Origin: Bacteroidales bacterium
GTDB taxonomy: Bacteria > Bacteroidota > Bacteroidia > Bacteroidales > UBA932
Direction of reading: 5' to 3'
DNA length: 64,000 bases
Assembly (NCBI GenBank): GCA_017534745.1
Contig: JAFXVX010000017.1
Coordinates: forward strand, 62,001-126,000
In this document: in pieces, positions 56,092-64,000 of the stretch
Position numbering within the stretch: the first letter of the stretch is position 1
Layout: every line of letters begins with the position of its first letter
The notes under the pieces: model-generated
What the model was told of the DNA's origin: nothing
The model's input: the letters and a program-made list of their open reading frames with translations, nothing else
The model's database searches: none
Program-made: the position numbers and the translations under genes

Positions 56092-57342
56092 ATGAAAAAG
56101 ATCATTCCAATTGCCCTTCTTGCCGCTACTGTCCTTGCCGGCTGCGACAAGAACAAGGGCTTCCAGGGAGACCTCTCCGAGGAGGAAGCCGAACTCAAGG
56201 CTGCCGTGGAGCAGTATGTCCCCGGGGTGATTTATTCCATCTACGGCACGCTCGCGGACGAGACGACCGATCTCAGCGACCTCTTCGCCGAGGCGAAGGC
56301 AAAAGCCAAGGCAAACACCCTGGTCCAGGCCGACATCGACGCCATCGCGACGAAGTTCCTGAAGGCCCGCGAGTACTGGGAGAAGAGCGAAGCCTTCCTC
56401 TACGGGGCGGCCTCCGATTTCGGCATTGACCCCCATATCGATGACTGGCCCCTTGACCTCAACGTCCTCTCCAAGACACTGAGTAACAACGTCCTGATGA
56501 ATGATCTCGACACATACGGTGCCGACAGGATCTCCAGCGTCGGCGAGTCATCCCTCGGTTTCCACGGGCTGGAGTACATCCTGTTCCGCGACGGAAATGT
56601 CCGCGGGGTCGCCGACATCACCAGCGGCGAGACCATCGTGTCCGAGACCGATGAAGGGGTGGAAGAGAGCTATGTCGTGACCGGAATCAACGAGCTGATA
56701 TTCGCGGCGGCGGTTGCGGAAGACCTCCGCAGCGCCTGCTCGAGGCTCCACGTCTGCTGGGATCCGGGCGCTCCCGCCGAGAGGATTTCCTATATCGCAG
56801 ATGAACTCGAACTCCCCTACACTTCCGGCGGTTCGGCCTACACCTACGGCGAAAGCCTTCTCCGCACCGGTCTTGTCGGCGGCATCCACGAGTTCTGGAC
56901 GGAGGCCTCGACGAAAATCTTCGTCTCCGGTATGCAGAACATCTGCAACGAGGTGGCCCACACCAAGATAGCGACGGCAAACTCCCAAAACGAGGAGGGC
57001 GTCCACGACTCCAGTTACATCGAGTCGCCCTATTCGAAGAATTCCTACAGGGACTTCCTCGACAACATCCTTTCCATCCAGTACTCCCTCTACGGTAAGG
57101 CCGACTCCGACGCTCCGGTGGACGCCTCCTTCATCAACTTCCTGAAAAAACACAACAGCGCTCTCGGTAGCAAACTCGAGAGCGCCCTCGCCGGCGCTAA
57201 GGCATCCCTGCAGGCCTGCATCGACAGGGGCGTCGCCTTCGTCGATGAGCCCACCGCCGACTGCGCCTCGAACGCTATCGAGAAGATTGACGCCCTCAAC
57301 AACGTCCTCGGCGAGGCAGCCGATTACATTTCAAGACTATGA
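56092..57342 (+). CDS. Imelysin-family lipoprotein
   Basis: 416 residues, signal MKKIIPIALLAATVLAGCDKN. The imelysin fold is marked by the GxHxxE motif in 'SLGFHGLEYILFRDG' and by helical repeats ('KFLKAREYWEKSEAFLYGAASDFGIDPHIDDWPLD'). The family is related to EfeO and IrpA; despite the name most members act in iron handling rather than proteolysis. The gene overlaps the dihaem protein gene by 4 bp (ATGA), so the two products likely work as a pair in the periplasm. Confidence 0.92.
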   Translation: MKKIIPIALLAATVLAGCDKNKGFQGDLSEEEAELKAAVEQYVPGVIYSIYGTLADETTDLSDLFAEAKAKAKANTLVQADIDAIATKFLKAREYWEKSEAFLYGAASDFGIDPHIDDWPLDLNVLSKTLSNNVLMNDLDTYGADRISSVGESSLGFHGLEYILFRDGNVRGVADITSGETIVSETDEGVEESYVVTGINELIFAAAVAEDLRSACSRLHVCWDPGAPAERISYIADELELPYTSGGSAYTYGESLLRTGLVGGIHEFWTEASTKIFVSGMQNICNEVAHTKIATANSQNEEGVHDSSYIESPYSKNSYRDFLDNILSIQYSLYGKADSDAPVDASFINFLKKHNSALGSKLESALAGAKASLQACIDRGVAFVDEPTADCASNAIEKIDALNNVLGEAADYISRL

Positions 57343-59159
57343 GAAAGATACTTACAGGAATTGTCCTGATCCTTCTTGTTGCCGGTTGTAACGGCAATAA
57401 GAGCGGCACGATAATCAACCGGCAGGAGTCCGACGCGAAGTACGTGGGGCAGGCGAACGAGGTGTTCGAGGCGTCGGAGTGGTACCCTGGCGGAGAACTC
57501 GGAACGACACTGAACGTCTTCGACGACAGCTACGAAGACGAGGCGCCGGCGGTGACGGCCGCGGGGCTTACCGCAGCCTTCAACCACGGCGAGATGTTCT
57601 TCGAGCGCAACGTGAAGGTGATGACCAGCGGCACCGATTTCGGCGGGCTTGGCCCGGCGGCGGTGCGCAAGTCCTGCTTCGACTGCCACCCGGGCTACGG
57701 CCACGGCCAGTGGCAGAAGGAGTACGTCGCCAACGACTCCAGGAGCTACGGAAACGGCTACCTGCTTGTGGTTTACAAGGCGACCGGCGAGAACAACAAT
57801 CCCCACGGCGACTACACCAATGACGGCCCGTACGTGGCCGAAGTGACAGGCATGCCGCAGACTATGGCGAACAGCCCGTTCCTGCCGCCGATTGACGAGT
57901 CGCAGATTTCCATCACATGGACTCCTGTCACGGCGATGGCCTCCGGCCTTCCGATGACCTTCTCCGACGGGGAGGCGTATGCGCTCATATATCCGACCGT
58001 AACCATCCCTGAATCCGCGTTCAACACCAACCCGACTCCCCATGCTTCCGGTGCGCCCATCGGATACCGGCTCGAGTCCACCATCGGCGTCATCGGCGCC
58101 GGCCTGATCGACGCTATCGACCAGGAGGACATCAAAGAGCAGTACAGGGCCGAGGCGCCGTATGTGGACCTCAACCCTGCGTTCTGGGACAAGGATGCGG
58201 ACGATTTCGCCGCGTCTGCGTTCTACGGCAACTGGCAGAGCGGGACCGTCCCGGTCTATGGGATGGAAGGTGTTGCCCTGGGCGACGGCTACGACGCTGA
58301 TGGCAATCAGGTCCCCCGCGGCACTTTCCGCGGCGGCAAACTGCTGAAGAAGTTTACCTACGCTATGACCCGCGGCACGCTCCAGGACGGAGCGGGCGCC
58401 AACGCCATCTGGAACATCACCAATGTCACTCGTCCCGACAGGCCGTTCCTTTACACGACCGTCGCCTGGGCGAAGGCGATGTCTCAGAACGCGGATGTCA
58501 TCGCCGCGATCCGCGCCCAGGGTGAATCCTCGCCATACTACTGCGACGTCAACGGCGACGAGACTGTGACGGACGAGGAGATCGCCGAGGCGGTCCTCGC
58601 CCTCCTCAGCCCTTCGACCAACCAGTTCGACAACCCTTATCACAATTTCACCCCGGAAATGTCGGCGGATTCGTTCTACGACTTCATGGTGTGGCACAGG
58701 GGCCTCGCCGTTCCACGTGCGAGGAACCTCGACAAGCCTGAGGTCCAGAAGGGTAAGAAACTCTTCACCTCGATGGGCTGCGCAACATGCCACCGCCCGA
58801 AATGGCAAACGAGGGAAGACAACTACTGGTCGCCCGCGATGAACGGCGGCAAGCCGCTCCCGCGCTACGCCAACCAGACCATCTACCCCTACTCGGATTT
58901 CATCCAGCACAGGCTTTATATGGTCAACGATATCCACGGCACGTGGTGCCGCACGACCCCGCTGTGGGGCCGCGGACTGTCGGTGGCGAACACCGGCCGC
59001 GGCGACCGTCTCCACGACTGCCGTGCCCGCAACACTCTGGAAGCGATAATGTGGCACGCCTATTCGAGAGAATCGGATGCCTACTCTTCAGCCGAGAAAT
59101 TCTACAACCTTTCAAAAGAAGACCGTGAAGCCGTCATTAAATTCATCGACTCCATATAA
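57339..59159 (+). CDS. Dihaem c-type cytochrome oxidoreductase-like lipoprotein (DUF1111 family)
   Basis: 606 residues, signal MRKILTGIVLILLVAGCNGN. Two haem c attachment sites are visible: CFDCH in 'VRKSCFDCHPGYGHG' and CATCH in 'SMGCATCHRPKWQ'. The overall layout ('GLGPAAVRKSC', 'LWGRGLS', 'LHDCRARNTLEAIMWH') matches the di-haem oxidoreductase family that often accompanies imelysins. Proposed role: redox step (for example Fe2+/Fe3+ or haem) coupled to the imelysin, an inference from context. Its 3' end overlaps the CcsBA gene. Confidence 0.92.
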   Translation: MRKILTGIVLILLVAGCNGNKSGTIINRQESDAKYVGQANEVFEASEWYPGGELGTTLNVFDDSYEDEAPAVTAAGLTAAFNHGEMFFERNVKVMTSGTDFGGLGPAAVRKSCFDCHPGYGHGQWQKEYVANDSRSYGNGYLLVVYKATGENNNPHGDYTNDGPYVAEVTGMPQTMANSPFLPPIDESQISITWTPVTAMASGLPMTFSDGEAYALIYPTVTIPESAFNTNPTPHASGAPIGYRLESTIGVIGAGLIDAIDQEDIKEQYRAEAPYVDLNPAFWDKDADDFAASAFYGNWQSGTVPVYGMEGVALGDGYDADGNQVPRGTFRGGKLLKKFTYAMTRGTLQDGAGANAIWNITNVTRPDRPFLYTTVAWAKAMSQNADVIAAIRAQGESSPYYCDVNGDETVTDEEIAEAVLALLSPSTNQFDNPYHNFTPEMSADSFYDFMVWHRGLAVPRARNLDKPEVQKGKKLFTSMGCATCHRPKWQTREDNYWSPAMNGGKPLPRYANQTIYPYSDFIQHRLYMVNDIHGTWCRTTPLWGRGLSVANTGRGDRLHDCRARNTLEAIMWHAYSRESDAYSSAEKFYNLSKEDREAVIKFIDSI

Positions 59160-60372
59160 GATCCTTTCATTTGGCTGCCTTGCGGTGCTCATCGTGATGA
59201 TGGGCGCCGCAACGGTCGTTGAAAGCATCCATGGGACAGAAGCCGCCCTGAAGGCCGTTTACCATAACCCGGTTTTCATAGCCCTCTGGGCTGTGACGGC
59301 AGTCGCAGGGATCATCTACATCGTGAAGATGGGTCTGCTCCGGAGAGCGGCCACCTTCTCGCTCCACATCGCCTTTGTCATTATCCTTGCGGGCGCGCTC
59401 ATTACGCACTATGCGGGAGAAAGCGGATCCATACATCTTAAAGAGGGAGAGCCTTTGTCGGAGTGGGAACTCGACGACGGGACGGTGGCGGCACTGCCTT
59501 TCTCGCTGACCCTCAGGAAGTTCACGATAGACTACTACCCCGGCTCGAAAGATCCCCGTGACTATAGAAGCGATGTAGAGGTGGACGGCGAGCCTGCGGT
59601 TATATCGATGAACAAGATACTCAAGAAGGATGGCTACAGGTTCTTCCAGGCCGACTACGACGAGGACCTTTCCGGCTCCATCCTCGCCGTAAGCCGCGAC
59701 CCCGCCGGCGTCCCCGTCACCTACGCCGGCTACCTCCTCCTTCTCCTCTCAATGCTCGCCTTCTTCTTCGAAAAACAAAGCGGCTTCCGCCGCGCCCTGC
59801 GCCGGCTGCGCGAAAACGGAAGGTCCGGAGCAATGCCCGTTTGGGTACTGGTGGCGTTGATTGTACTGGCTGCACTGATTCTGGCGTACGTCACGGTGTT
59901 CGGGCTGAGGGGGAAGCACCTGTTGCCGGTGCTCCGGTCTCCCCTGCTGCCGATCCACGTCATCAGCATTATGCTGAGCTACACCCTCCTCGCCATCACT
60001 ATGGGCATCGGCATAGCTTCTCTGATTTCAGGAAAGAAAGAGAGACGCAGGGACGTATCGCTCGTTTTCCTATACCCTGCCGTGTTCCTGCTGGCGTTCG
60101 GGATTTTTGCAGGTGCAGTCTGGGCGAACATCTCCTGGGGAGGCTACTGGGGCTGGGACCCGAAGGAGACGTGGGCGCTGGTGACGATGCTCCTCTACAG
60201 CGCTGCGCTTCACGCCGGCCAGCTCGGCGGCGTATCACGCCGCACCGGCCGCCCTACTTTCTTCCGCAACCCGACTTTCTTCCATATATATATAATAGCC
60301 GCCTTCCTCGCCGTCCTCATCACCTGGTTCGGCGTCAACTACCTCCTCGGCGGCATGCACTCCTACGCCTGA
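59125..60372 (+). CDS. Cytochrome c biogenesis protein, ResB-CcsA fusion
   Basis: System II haem lyase that delivers haem and ligates it to CXXCH motifs, here plausibly for the dihaem protein upstream. A short ResB-like part ('LHIAFVIILAGALITHYAGESGSIHLKEGE') precedes the CcsA part with the haem-handling WWD motif WGGYWGWDPKETWAL and about eight membrane helices. The start is uncertain. The ATG at 59077 would overlap the upstream gene by 83 bp; I chose the GTG at 59125 (35-bp overlap) because it leaves a short cytoplasmic tail before the first helix ('YKILSFGCLAVLIVMMG'). Smaller ResB portion than in classical CcsBA. Confidence 0.88.
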   Translation: MKPSLNSSTPYKILSFGCLAVLIVMMGAATVVESIHGTEAALKAVYHNPVFIALWAVTAVAGIIYIVKMGLLRRAATFSLHIAFVIILAGALITHYAGESGSIHLKEGEPLSEWELDDGTVAALPFSLTLRKFTIDYYPGSKDPRDYRSDVEVDGEPAVISMNKILKKDGYRFFQADYDEDLSGSILAVSRDPAGVPVTYAGYLLLLLSMLAFFFEKQSGFRRALRRLRENGRSGAMPVWVLVALIVLAALILAYVTVFGLRGKHLLPVLRSPLLPIHVISIMLSYTLLAITMGIGIASLISGKKERRRDVSLVFLYPAVFLLAFGIFAGAVWANISWGGYWGWDPKETWALVTMLLYSAALHAGQLGGVSRRTGRPTFFRNPTFFHIYIIAAFLAVLITWFGVNYLLGGMHSYA

Positions 60373-60385
60373 GCGAAAAATTTTT

Positions 60386-60461
60386 GAAAAAATTTCCAAA
60401 AAAAATTTGGAAGTTAAAAATATTGCCGTATCTTTGCAGTGTACTAATAAACTAATACACT
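60386..60461 (+). promoter_or_regulatory. Promoter and GntR/YtrA-type operator of the ABC-transporter operon
   Basis: TTTG (60406-60409), 19 bp, TATCTTTG (60429-60436), then AGTGTA (60438-60443), N12, TACACT (60456-60461); ATG 8 bp later. The TTTCCAAA/TTTGGAA inverted repeat overlaps the -33 box. Near-copy of 32836-32910. Confidence 0.85.
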
Positions 60462-60469
60462 CAAACGAT

Positions 60470-61294
60470 ATGGTAACAGTCAAGAACTTAAGCTTCTCCT
60501 ATCCGTCGCAGGAAGTCCTGAAGGACATCTCGATGGAAATGAAAGAAGGCTGCATCTACGGCCTTCTTGGCGAGAACGGTGTCGGCAAAACGACCCTCCT
60601 CACCCTCCTCTGCGGGCTTAAAAAGCCTGCCGCCGGTTCGATAGACATCGAGGGCCGCGACCCTTACAATCGTCTCCCCTCCCTCCTGGCGGACCAGTTC
60701 TACCTTCCTGACGAAGTGGAAGCCCTCAACGAAAAGGCCTTCTCCTTCGCCGCTTCCCGCGGAGTTTTCTATCCGAACTTCAGCGCCGACAACTTCAAGG
60801 CCCTTCTCGAAGAGTTCGAGGTGGACGGCGAAAAGAAGATGAACACGATGAGCGCCGGCCAGCTCAAGAAGACCTGGATCGCCTTCGCCCTCGCGACCGG
60901 CGTGAAGTACTACTACCTCGACGAGCCGACCAACGGGCTTGATATTCCCTCGAAGGCGCAGTTCCGCAAGTCCATCATGAAATACGCACGCGAGGACGCG
61001 ACCTTCGTGATCTCCACCCACCAGGTGAGGGACCTCGAGAACATCATCGACCCCATCATCATTCTCGACAGGCGGGACGTACTCGTCAACGCCACGGTCC
61101 AGGAGATCACCTCCAAATTCTTCTTCGACTACGGCAACGAAATCCACGAAGACGCCCTCTACGTCGAGCGCATTCCCGGCGGCTGCATCCAGGTCCGCCC
61201 GAACACGACCGGAGAGGAGTCCAAGATCAACATCGAAGCCTTCTTCAACACGGTCCACTCCCACAAGGAGCTTGTCAAATCTTTACTTGCATAA
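60470..61294 (+). CDS. ABC transporter ATP-binding protein
   Basis: 274 residues from the ATG at 60470. Walker A GENGVGKTT, signature MSAGQLKK (variant of LSGGQ), Walker B YYYLDEPTNGLD and the switch His in VISTHQVRD. It is of the type found in YtrB-like or bacteriocin/antibiotic-resistance exporters. First gene of the operon, followed at 3 bp by the membrane subunit and then the GntR regulator. The longer frame to 60407 would run through the promoter. Confidence 0.93.
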   Translation: MVTVKNLSFSYPSQEVLKDISMEMKEGCIYGLLGENGVGKTTLLTLLCGLKKPAAGSIDIEGRDPYNRLPSLLADQFYLPDEVEALNEKAFSFAASRGVFYPNFSADNFKALLEEFEVDGEKKMNTMSAGQLKKTWIAFALATGVKYYYLDEPTNGLDIPSKAQFRKSIMKYAREDATFVISTHQVRDLENIIDPIIILDRRDVLVNATVQEITSKFFFDYGNEIHEDALYVERIPGGCIQVRPNTTGEESKINIEAFFNTVHSHKELVKSLLA

Positions 61295-61297
61295 GCC

Positions 61298-62137
61298 ATG
61301 AACGAGACATTTTCAGCAGGAAGATTCTTCCGCTTCTTCCTCTTTGACAACAAGCAGATCTGGAGCCGCAACACAAGGGCTGTAGTTACCTTCGGCGGTC
61401 TCGGCATTATACTATATGTAGTCACGGTGCTTCTCGGGCTGATATTCGCCCAGGAATGGAACGGTCCCTCCCTCTGGGCCAGGGTCTTCACCCTCGCCTT
61501 CGCCTCGCTGGTGCTGGTGTTCTACCAGACGAGGACCTACGGCTACCTGACGGAGCCCAAGGCCGGCAGCGCCTACCTGATGCTCCCGGCATCGCGCCTG
61601 GAAAAGTTCATCTCGATGATGGTTATCACCCTCATTGAACTGCCACTTGCATTCTTCGGTATCTACCTTTGCGTGGACGGGCTGATCGCCCTCATCGACC
61701 CCACGGTCGAAGGCGCGATCATCACCAATATCAGCAACATCTACTCTTCGTTCAACCAGTTCGTTTCCAGCAACGCAGAGGCGGTTGATCTCGGGATCGG
61801 AGCCGCCGGGCTGACTTTCCAGTTCTGGGTGGACACCTGCATCTACCTTCTGTATTTCCTGCTTTGCGGAATCTGTTTCAAGAAGCACAAAATTGCATCC
61901 GGCCTCGCAATCCTCATCGGCCTGTCTCTGCTTATCACGATCCTCTTCGGGGTCTCCATCCACGCCGGACTGTTCAACGGCATCACGAGGATGCTGCAGG
62001 GCCTTTCCGACGCTCCGGTCGAGAAGACGACCAGCCTGATCAACTGGATAGTGAACTCCGGCTTCGTTCTCAACGGACTGACGGTGATCGGCCTTGCAAC
62101 CGGAATCTACTTCCGTATCAAGACCTTAAAACACTAG
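61298..62137 (+). CDS. ABC transporter membrane subunit
   Basis: 279 residues with about six hydrophobic segments ('AVVTFGGLGIILYVVTVLLGLIF', 'VFTLAFASLVLVFY', 'ISMMVITLIELPLAFFGIYLCVDGL', 'IASGLAILIGLSLLITILFGV'). The phrase 'GSAYLMLPASRLEKFISMM' is typical of Bacteroidota permeases paired with YtrA-type regulators. The transported compound is unknown. Confidence 0.82.
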   Translation: MNETFSAGRFFRFFLFDNKQIWSRNTRAVVTFGGLGIILYVVTVLLGLIFAQEWNGPSLWARVFTLAFASLVLVFYQTRTYGYLTEPKAGSAYLMLPASRLEKFISMMVITLIELPLAFFGIYLCVDGLIALIDPTVEGAIITNISNIYSSFNQFVSSNAEAVDLGIGAAGLTFQFWVDTCIYLLYFLLCGICFKKHKIASGLAILIGLSLLITILFGVSIHAGLFNGITRMLQGLSDAPVEKTTSLINWIVNSGFVLNGLTVIGLATGIYFRIKTLKH

Positions 62138-62141
62138 GATC

Positions 62142-62486
62142 ATGGATTTCTCAACTGAAAGACCGATATTCCTGCAGATTGCGGACTCCTTCTACGAGAG
62201 CATCCTCTCCGGCGCACTTAAGCCGGGAGAGAGGATACCCTCGGTGAGGGAGGAGGGCGCCGAACTCGGCGTCAATCCGAACACTGTGATGCGTACCTAC
62301 GAACGGCTGACAGCCGACGGGGTCATCTACAACCAGCGCGGCATCGGCTACTTCGTCGCCGACGATGCGCGCGAAAAAGTCCTCGAGGCGGAGAGAAAGC
62401 GCTTTATGGAAGCGGAGCTTCCGGCTTTCGTCCGCAGAGTCAAACTCCTTGATATAGATCCATCCGTAATCAAAAAAGCACTGTAG
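62142..62486 (+). CDS. GntR-family transcriptional regulator, YtrA subfamily
   Basis: 114 residues: a winged HTH ('PIFLQIADSFYESILSGALKPGERIPSVREEGAELGVNPNTVMRTYERLTADGVIYNQRGIGYFV') plus only a short C-terminal dimerisation helix, which defines the YtrA type. Members of this group repress their own ABC-transporter operon through a spaced inverted repeat; the AGTGTA-N12-TACACT sequence in this operon's promoter fits. The same site before the receptor gene at 32911 suggests a second target. Confidence 0.92.
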   Translation: MDFSTERPIFLQIADSFYESILSGALKPGERIPSVREEGAELGVNPNTVMRTYERLTADGVIYNQRGIGYFVADDAREKVLEAERKRFMEAELPAFVRRVKLLDIDPSVIKKAL

Positions 62487-62488
62487 TC

Positions 62489-63205
62489 ATGAAAAAAGCA
62501 TTATCAATATTTCTTGCCGCCGTCGCACTGACCGGCTGCCTCAACATCAAATTCAACAAAGAAGGCCTACTCAATATCACCGGAGACGCAATAGAGCTCG
62601 GCAGCTCGAAGAAAATCAAGGCGGAAGGCCCGGCCGTAGTCAAGGCCTATCCAGTGGAGGCTTTCACGGCCATAAAGGTCAACGGAGGGTTCGATGTGGA
62701 CATCACTGTCGGCGACGAGACCAAAGTCGAGGTAGAGGCCGCGGAGAACATCCAGGAGGTTCTCAAAATCGAGACCGTGGACGGAGTGCTCGTCATCAGC
62801 ACCAAGGACAAGGTGGCGATCGACAGGTCCGATATCTCGATACAAACCCCGGCTCTCAGGGCAATCACCATCAACGGCGCGGGAGACATCGATATCAATT
62901 CCGACCTCGAGTGTGAGGATTTTGTCCTGGAGATCAACGGCGCCGGCGATGTCAGCACCGAAAAGATTGCCTGCAAAGGCCTGTCGGTCAAGGTCAACGG
63001 AGCCGGCGACGTGGATTTCAAGGAGATCGACTGTAATAATCTCGACGTCAAGATCAACGGCGCAGGAGACTTCTCCGTAGCCGGAAAGGCCGTAGATGTC
63101 AACGCGGAAATCAGCGGAGTGGGCGAAATCGACGCCTCCGCACTTGAGGTTTCCGGGACATTCAATAAAAAAGTCTCCGGTATCGGTAAGGTGAAAAAGA
63201 ATTAG
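62489..63205 (+). CDS. Lipoprotein with DUF2807 (head GIN) domain
   Basis: 238 residues, signal MKKALSIFLAAVALTGCLN. The mature part is a right-handed beta-solenoid with the recurring GAGDI/GAGDV signature (INGAGDIDINSD, INGAGDVSTEK, VNGAGDVDFKE, INGAGDFSVAG, ISGVGEIDA), as in putative auto-transporter adhesin head GIN proteins. It lies 2 bp after the GntR gene, last in the operon, so it probably belongs to the same envelope response. It overlaps the convergent rimM by 4 bp. Confidence 0.92.
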   Translation: MKKALSIFLAAVALTGCLNIKFNKEGLLNITGDAIELGSSKKIKAEGPAVVKAYPVEAFTAIKVNGGFDVDITVGDETKVEVEAAENIQEVLKIETVDGVLVISTKDKVAIDRSDISIQTPALRAITINGAGDIDINSDLECEDFVLEINGAGDVSTEKIACKGLSVKVNGAGDVDFKEIDCNNLDVKINGAGDFSVAGKAVDVNAEISGVGEIDASALEVSGTFNKKVSGIGKVKKN

Positions 63206-63720
63206 ATAAGCCCTGCGGGGATGCTCAGAGTGAGCGTCCGCGCCTCGGGATCTATCGAGCGGAGGAGCTCCCCGTTGAACGGGACGAGAGCCTCCGCTTT
63301 TCCTGTATTCAGATACAGGCAGGGGTTGCCGGGGATGTCCTCCCAGCCGGAAACGGTGCCGGCGACGGCGCCGTTCGCTGCGTCCACGACGCTCCACCCC
63401 TCGAGGGGGGAGAGGTCGCCGTCGAGGAGGCGCTCCATCAGCGAGTCCTCGTCGTACTCAAAGGCCTCATCGGGGAGAAGAAGCTCCCGGCCGACCATCT
63501 CCTCGGCGTCGTCCTTGGAACGGACGCCGGTCAGGCGCACGAGGGCGCGGTTATTACCCCTTCTTGTGAAATTTTCAATAAAGAAAGGAACCGGAAGTCC
63601 GTCGAACTCGACGAATACCGGTTCCTCCAGGGAGATATCTTCCGGATCGAAATCGATGAAACTTACGAGAAGTTCTCCTTCGACACCGTTGGATTTCGCA
63701 ACCTTCGCGATGCGCTCCAT
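63202..63720 (-). CDS. rimM: Ribosome maturation factor RimM
   Basis: 172 residues: N-terminal RimM barrel ('RIAKVAKSNGVEGELLVSF', 'NRALVRLTGVRSKDDAEEMVGRELLLP') and a PRC-barrel domain ('VDAANGAVAGTVSGWEDIPGNPCLYL', 'EALVPFNGELLRSIDPEARTLTLSIPAGLI'). It binds S19 and helps 30S head assembly. It starts 2 bp after rpsP, the usual gene order. Confidence 0.95.
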   Translation of the reverse strand: MERIAKVAKSNGVEGELLVSFIDFDPEDISLEEPVFVEFDGLPVPFFIENFTRRGNNRALVRLTGVRSKDDAEEMVGRELLLPDEAFEYDEDSLMERLLDGDLSPLEGWSVVDAANGAVAGTVSGWEDIPGNPCLYLNTGKAEALVPFNGELLRSIDPEARTLTLSIPAGLI

Positions 63721-63722
63721 CG

Positions 63723-64000
63723 CTACTCGGCGCTCTCCTCTGCTGCAGGTGCTTCCTCAACTGCGGGAGCCTCAGCCTCGACGGCGGCTTCCTCAGCGGC
63801 AGCTTCCTCAGCCTCGGCGACGCGGGCGGCCTCCTCAGCCTCAGCCTTCTTCTTGGCGAGAGCTTCGGCACGGGCCTCGTTGACCTTGGCCTCGGCGGCC
63901 TTGGCGGCCTTTGCCTTCTCGATGGCCTCGTTCTTGAGACCGGAGATCTTGGAGCCTATCTTGGCATCCTGGGCGGCCTTCCACGCTGCGAACTTGGCAT
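63723..64000 (-). CDS. rpsP: 30S ribosomal protein S16, C-terminal part (5' end outside window)
   Basis: The minus-strand frame enters from the right edge and stops with TAG at 63723-63725. The 92 visible codons begin 'AKFAAWKAAQDAKIGSKISGLKNEA' and end in a long Ala/Glu/Lys-rich tail ('EEAAAEEAAVEAEAPAVEEAPAAEESAE'). Such an extended, low-complexity tail is normal for S16 in Bacteroidota, and rimM directly downstream supports the call. The conserved S16 core lies beyond the window. Confidence 0.88.
   Translation of the reverse strand, partial: AKFAAWKAAQDAKIGSKISGLKNEAIEKAKAAKAAEAKVNEARAEALAKKKAEAEEAARVAEAEEAAAEEAAVEAEAPAVEEAPAAEESAE

Overview
The window comes from a G+C-rich member of the Bacteroidota, most likely order Bacteroidales. 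The evidence is a SusC/SusD pair, GLUG and BACON surface lipoproteins, a rpsP-rimM pair with an Ala/Glu-rich S16 tail, many 'SCxK' or 'GCKK' lipoprotein signals, near absence of Shine-Dalgarno sequences, and repeated use of the Bacteroidota promoter motif TAnnTTTG with TTTG/TTG about 19-20 bp upstream. I cannot name the species.

Layout. 0-0.6 kb: a REP-associated Y1 transposase running off the left edge. 0.9-1.9 kb: a lipoprotein gene with a stop codon at codon 2. 2-5.6 kb: rdgB-rnr-recO. 5.6-14.2 kb (minus): an outer-membrane protein, two lipoproteins, a GH97 glucosidase and a nucleoside kinase, then adk coupled to a GH13 amylase. 14.3-18.9 kb: Cys-rich lipoprotein, rsmE, an esterase, a membrane protein and tsaC. 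18.9-22.9 kb (minus): an operon with an EEP-family protein, a rhomboid protease and mutL. 23.0-23.3 kb: tRNA-Gln, tRNA-Met and a hairpin-rich element duplicating the tRNA-Met 3' end. 23.4-28.5 kb: an accessory island of mostly unrecognised genes (XRE/ImmA-type regulator, a protein with a sigma-region-4-like helix, four small proteins). 28.5-32.8 kb: xpt, a KdgK-like kinase, a hemerythrin/LuxR regulator, psuK-psuG. 32.9-35.4 kb: a TonB-dependent outer-membrane protein. 35.4-48.0 kb (minus): a SusC/SusD locus with a GLUG lipoprotein and two calcineurin-like phosphoesterases but no glycoside hydrolase. 48-50.6 kb: a lipoprotein and a kinase-RapZ fusion. 51.3-60.4 kb: FeoAB, then a porin-imelysin-dihaem protein-CcsBA cluster that looks like iron acquisition. 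60.4-63.2 kb: ABC transporter, GntR/YtrA regulator and DUF2807 protein. 63.2-64 kb: rimM and the 3' end of rpsP.

Three observations stand out. First, four conserved genes (rsmE, tsaC, mutL, feoB) carry in-frame tandem repeats of 48, 60, 24 and 117 bp between conserved segments. Those in feoB and mutL are built from the same palindromic repeat that lies between genes and at gene ends elsewhere, and a REP-type transposase is present. Second, the TonB-dependent receptor gene at 32.9 kb and the ABC/GntR operon at 60.4 kb share an almost identical 75-bp promoter block containing a spaced inverted repeat (AGTGTA-N12-TACACT) of the kind bound by YtrA-type GntR regulators, suggesting one regulon. Third, the island next to tRNA-Met holds an uncharacterised gene set behind a clear divergent promoter region.
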